Assembly: GCA_945876515.1 (NCBI GenBank)
Contig: CAMCPF010000125.1
Coordinates: 1 to 8,104, forward strand
DNA from: Candidatus Kuenenia stuttgartensis
GTDB lineage: Bacteria > Planctomycetota > Planctomycetia > Pirellulales > UBA1268
Direction: 5' to 3'
Length of the DNA: 8,104 bases
Both the position numbers and the translations under genes were made by a program. Below the pieces are notes generated by a model, which worked only from the letters and a program-made list of their open reading frames with translations, did no database searches and had not been told where the DNA came from. Below are positions 5,955 to 8,104 of the stretch, piece by piece. Each line of letters begins with the position of its first letter. The stretch's first letter is position 1.

Positions 5955-6386
5955 ATGAACGTGCGAGAGTTTCAGGCGGCGTTGGCCGCTCATCCCGGCG
6001 CGAAGATGCACTGGATGCTGCCCGACAAGTCGTTCGTGCCGGCCCACTACCACATCACGGAAGTCGGGCGAGTGCAGAAGGACTTCATCGACTGCGGCGG
6101 CACCATCCGCTCGGCGACCTCCTGCCTGCTCCAGATCTGGGTGGCCGACGACACCGAGCACCGGCTGGAGGCCTCCAAGCTGAACGTCATCATGGAGGTC
6201 GCCCGGACGGTGCTGAAGGGGGATGATCTGCCGGTCGAGGTGGAGTACGAGGCGGCGGCGATCTCGCAATACCCGGTCGGCGGGTTCGAGGTGACGCCAG
6301 CCGGGCTGCTCTTCTATCTGGGCACGAAGCACACCGCCTGCCTGGCGCCCGAAAAATGCGGCGTGGGCGGCACCGGCTGCTGCTGA
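5955..6386 (+). CDS. DUF6428 family protein, arsenic-operon associated
   Basis: A 143-residue soluble protein recognised as DUF6428, a family of unknown function found beside arsC-type genes. Conserved-looking blocks are FVPAHYHITEVGRV (27-40), with the H31-x-H33 pair, and KDFIDCGGT (42-50). The central part (LQIWVADDTEHRLEASKL) is the third. Six cysteines are present: C47, C57, C129, C135, C142 and C143, the last two being the C-terminus itself (GGTGCC). The histidine pair and cysteine-rich tail suggest binding of a metal ion or arsenite, for example handing arsenite from ArsC to the channel, or sensing; this is inference only. It starts 4 nt after the arsC stop; AGAGGTGA (5943-5950), overlapping that stop, is its ribosome-binding site. 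There is no signal peptide or membrane segment. Family recognition is from memory of the sequence pattern. Confidence 0.8.
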   Translation: MNVREFQAALAAHPGAKMHWMLPDKSFVPAHYHITEVGRVQKDFIDCGGTIRSATSCLLQIWVADDTEHRLEASKLNVIMEVARTVLKGDDLPVEVEYEAAAISQYPVGGFEVTPAGLLFYLGTKHTACLAPEKCGVGGTGCC

Positions 6387-6401
6387 GACGACGAGGCCGC
6401 C

Positions 6402-6427
6402 ACGGAAATCGGCCGCAGACTTTCCGT
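6402..6427 (+). terminator. Weak hairpin after the DUF6428 gene, possible terminator
   Basis: ACGGAAA (6402-6408) pairs with TTTCCGT (6421-6427) across a 12-nt loop, 16 bp past the DUF6428 stop. The position suits an operon end, but the stem is only 7 bp and no U-tract follows, so it may do nothing. Confidence 0.2.
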
Positions 6428-6598
6428 CGGCGCCGGTGCAGCGGTTGATCACGCCTCGGCGGTCATGGGCGGGCGACGATGGTCGCGGATTTGACCGATC
6501 ACCTGTTGCGGCAGGTTAGGAAACGGTGAGTCAGTGCACCATCAATGACCGCCGGCCAGGCACGCCGGCCGGCCTGCCTTATGCACGTCATGTTTACT

Positions 6599-6615
6599 TT
6601 TCATGACTCATGAAA
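6599..6615. promoter_or_regulatory. Operator-like dyad in AT-rich leader of the nucleotidase gene
   Basis: TTTCATG (6599-6605), spacer ACT, CATGAAA (6609-6615) is a perfect 7-bp dyad of the size bound by dimeric helix-turn-helix regulators. It lies 116 bp upstream of the nucleotidase ATG in the most AT-rich part of the gap. No regulator can be named. Confidence 0.35.
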
Positions 6616-6669
6616 TTCGAACGCGGTGTTCCGTACAGACCGGAATATGTTGCTCCCCGTCGTGCTGGC

Positions 6670-6695
6670 GGAACGATCGTCGGCGTGATCGTTCC
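6670..6695. promoter_or_regulatory. 9-bp perfect inverted repeat just upstream of the nucleotidase gene
   Basis: GGAACGATC (6670-6678) is complementary to GATCGTTCC (6687-6695) across an 8-nt loop. It ends 35 nt before the ATG and 23 nt before the ribosome-binding site, so it is either an mRNA leader hairpin or a protein-binding site. Confidence 0.45.
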
Positions 6696-6730
6696 AAGCA
6701 CTCGTCCCAACCTCTTCCGGAGCAAGCATC

Positions 6731-8104
6731 ATGGTCCGTGCCCGTTCCCGGTGGCGTGGAGTTTCCCCACTTGCGCTTGCCGCAGCCACGCTGTTTCTCG
6801 CAGGCCGACCGGCAGCAGCCCAGAACTACGCGATCACGATCCTCCACAATAACGACGGCGAGTCGCGGCTCACGAGCTACACCGACGCGCTCTCGGGCTA
6901 CGGCGGCATCGCGCGGTTCAAGACGATGCTCGACCAGACCCGCAGCTACTACGAGGGTTTGAATCATGGCGTGGTGTCGATCTACGCCGGCGACACGTTC
7001 CTGCCGGGCGCCCAGTTTCAGGCGAGCCTCGACTCGGGCGCCGCTGGCAGCCGTACGTTCTACGACGCGCTGGCCATCAGCCGGATTGGCTACGATGCTT
7101 CGATCATCGGCAACCACGAGTTTGACTTCGGCCCCGCGGTGCTGGCCGAGTTCATCGGCGACGCGCAAACGACCAACCCGACCACGTATCTCAGTTCCAA
7201 CCTCAACTTTTCCGGTGAAGCGACGCTTCAGGCTCACGTGGCCGGCGGGCGGATCGCGCCCTCGAAGCTCGTGGACGTGACCACGGCCGACGGCACGAAG
7301 AAGATCGGCATCATCGGGGCGACCACCGAGAGCCTCGCATTCGTCTCGTCTCCCGGCGGGGTGACGGTCGGCACGGTCGCATCCGCGGTCAATGCACAGA
7401 TCGCCGCGCTCAAGTCGGCCGGCGCCCATCACATCGTCCTCGGCACGCACCTTCAGGGGCTGGCGACCGACAACGATCTGGTTGCCAATCTCGACGCAGG
7501 GATCGACCTGATCGTCGCCGGCGGGGGCGACGAGATTCTGCGGACGAGCGGCGCCCCGGCACCGGCGAGCGTCTATAACGCGTCTGCCCCGGCGAGCGTT
7601 GCGGTCACGGGCCTGCTTCCGGGCGACAGCGCGGCCACTCCATCGGGCAGTCTGACGGGGGTCACGAACACGTATCCACTCGTCAGCACCGGCGTCGACA
7701 AGGGTGGCCGCACCGTACCGATCGTCACCGCCGGCGGCAACTACGGCTACCTCGGCCGCGTGACTCTCGCGGTGACGGGTGGCACGCTCAGCATCGACGC
7801 GTCGTCTGGCCCGCAACGGGTGGCCGACGTCTCCGTCGACGCCACACACGGAGTGACCGCTGATGCGACGGTTCAGAGCGAGTCGGTGTCTCCGGTGAGT
7901 ACGTTCATCGCGGGCCTGACTGCCGACGTCCGGGCGTCGACCAGCGTGCAGCTCAAGCAAGGCGGCAGCAGTACGATTCGCTCCCGGCAGACCAACCTCG
8001 GGGCGCTTGTCGCCGACGCGTTGCTGCACACGGCCCAAGTGAAGGCGGCTGACTTCGGCGTTGCCAGCCCGCAGGTCGCGCTCGTCAACGGGGGTGGGAT
8101 CCGG
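6731..8104 (+). CDS. Secreted 5'-nucleotidase/metallophosphatase, UshA family (cut by right edge)
   Basis: The frame is open from ATG 6731 to the window end, 458 codons with no stop. Residues 1-30 form a signal peptide: arginine-rich start, hydrophobic VSPLALAAATLFLAG, and a likely cut after PAAA (A30), so the protein is exported. The calcineurin-like metallophosphatase domain follows: ILHNNDGES (38-45), YAGDTFLPG (85-93), IGNHEFDFG (126-134), LGTHLQG (237-243) and IVAGGGDEI (261-269). The C-terminal nucleotidase domain begins around 390, with RSRQTNLGALVADALL (417-432) and NGGGIR (453-458) at the edge. Compared with E. coli UshA, H43 appears as E44, H252 as G266 and Q254 as E268, while D42, D88, N128 and H240 are kept. 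Ribosome-binding GGAG is at 6719-6722, 8 nt ahead. The family role is release of phosphate from extracellular nucleotides; the substitutions make the exact substrate uncertain. Confidence 0.88.
   Translation, partial: MVRARSRWRGVSPLALAAATLFLAGRPAAAQNYAITILHNNDGESRLTSYTDALSGYGGIARFKTMLDQTRSYYEGLNHGVVSIYAGDTFLPGAQFQASLDSGAAGSRTFYDALAISRIGYDASIIGNHEFDFGPAVLAEFIGDAQTTNPTTYLSSNLNFSGEATLQAHVAGGRIAPSKLVDVTTADGTKKIGIIGATTESLAFVSSPGGVTVGTVASAVNAQIAALKSAGAHHIVLGTHLQGLATDNDLVANLDAGIDLIVAGGGDEILRTSGAPAPASVYNASAPASVAVTGLLPGDSAATPSGSLTGVTNTYPLVSTGVDKGGRTVPIVTAGGNYGYLGRVTLAVTGGTLSIDASSGPQRVADVSVDATHGVTADATVQSESVSPVSTFIAGLTADVRASTSVQLKQGGSSTIRSRQTNLGALVADALLHTAQVKAADFGVASPQVALVNGGGIR

Larger units (their letters stand above)
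6387..6730. other. 344-bp intergenic region with several dyad symmetries
   Basis: No gene is supported here. Dyads in order: ACGGAAA/TTTCCGT (6402-6427, 12-nt loop); a GC-rich GCCGGCC...GGCCGGC stem near 6551-6573; TTTCATG/CATGAAA (6599-6615); TTCCG/CGGAA (6629-6645); and GGAACGATC/GATCGTTCC (6670-6695). The segment around 6580-6620 is clearly more AT-rich than its surroundings, as expected for a promoter region. The first two may help end transcription of the arsenic operon; the others probably concern the nucleotidase gene. Confidence 0.6.

Noticed and set aside
6600..6614. TGACTCA core resembling a eukaryotic AP-1/GCN4 site
   Set aside because: Coincidental in a bacterial leader; only the dyad symmetry is kept as an observation.
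6608..8038. 476-codon minus-strand open frame opposite the nucleotidase
   Set aside because: Same antisense artefact; the plus strand has a signal peptide, ribosome-binding site and all nucleotidase motifs.

Overview
The window is GC-rich bacterial DNA, roughly two-thirds G+C by eye. It has tightly packed genes, and every gene end except one uses TGA. Several features fit a planctomycete of the Pirellulales type: the IS3 transposase tail ending HSSLGYRPPAPE, a spermidine-synthase-like methyltransferase, the ArsC/DUF6428 pair, and a secreted 5'-nucleotidase of the NNDGES type. This is inference from gene style; there is no rRNA or marker gene to settle it.

Left part (1-446): the 3' end of an IS3-family transposase, ending in a perfect 18-bp inverted repeat, then about 250 bp of non-coding DNA with a small GC-rich palindrome and a likely promoter. 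Next come a non-haem ferritin (447-962) and a Ca2+/H+ (CAX-type) antiporter (1093-2136), both on the plus strand.

Middle part (2215-4717): a Uup-type ABC-F ATPase whose reading frame is cut by an in-frame TAA exactly between the second ATPase domain and the C-terminal coiled-coil domain. The 77 codons for that domain continue intact, in the same frame, to 4041. An 18-bp perfect palindrome sits just upstream of its start. A spermidine-synthase-like methyltransferase converges on it from the minus strand (4049-4717).

Right part: a compact three-gene cluster that looks like an arsenic-detoxification operon. It holds a MIP/aquaporin channel (4854-5543), a thioredoxin-type arsenate reductase (5546-5950) and a DUF6428 protein (5955-6386), separated by 2 and 4 nt. 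The simplest model is that arsenate is reduced to arsenite by ArsC and leaves through the channel; no ArsB or ACR3 pump and no ArsR are visible. A 344-bp intergenic region with several dyad symmetries then precedes a secreted UshA-type 5'-nucleotidase that runs off the right edge (6731 to beyond 8104) and has unusual substitutions at expected metal ligands.

The points most worth a second look are the interrupted uup gene, the channel-ArsC-DUF6428 cluster, and the altered metal-binding motifs in the nucleotidase and the ferritin. No CRISPR array, tRNA or rRNA was seen.
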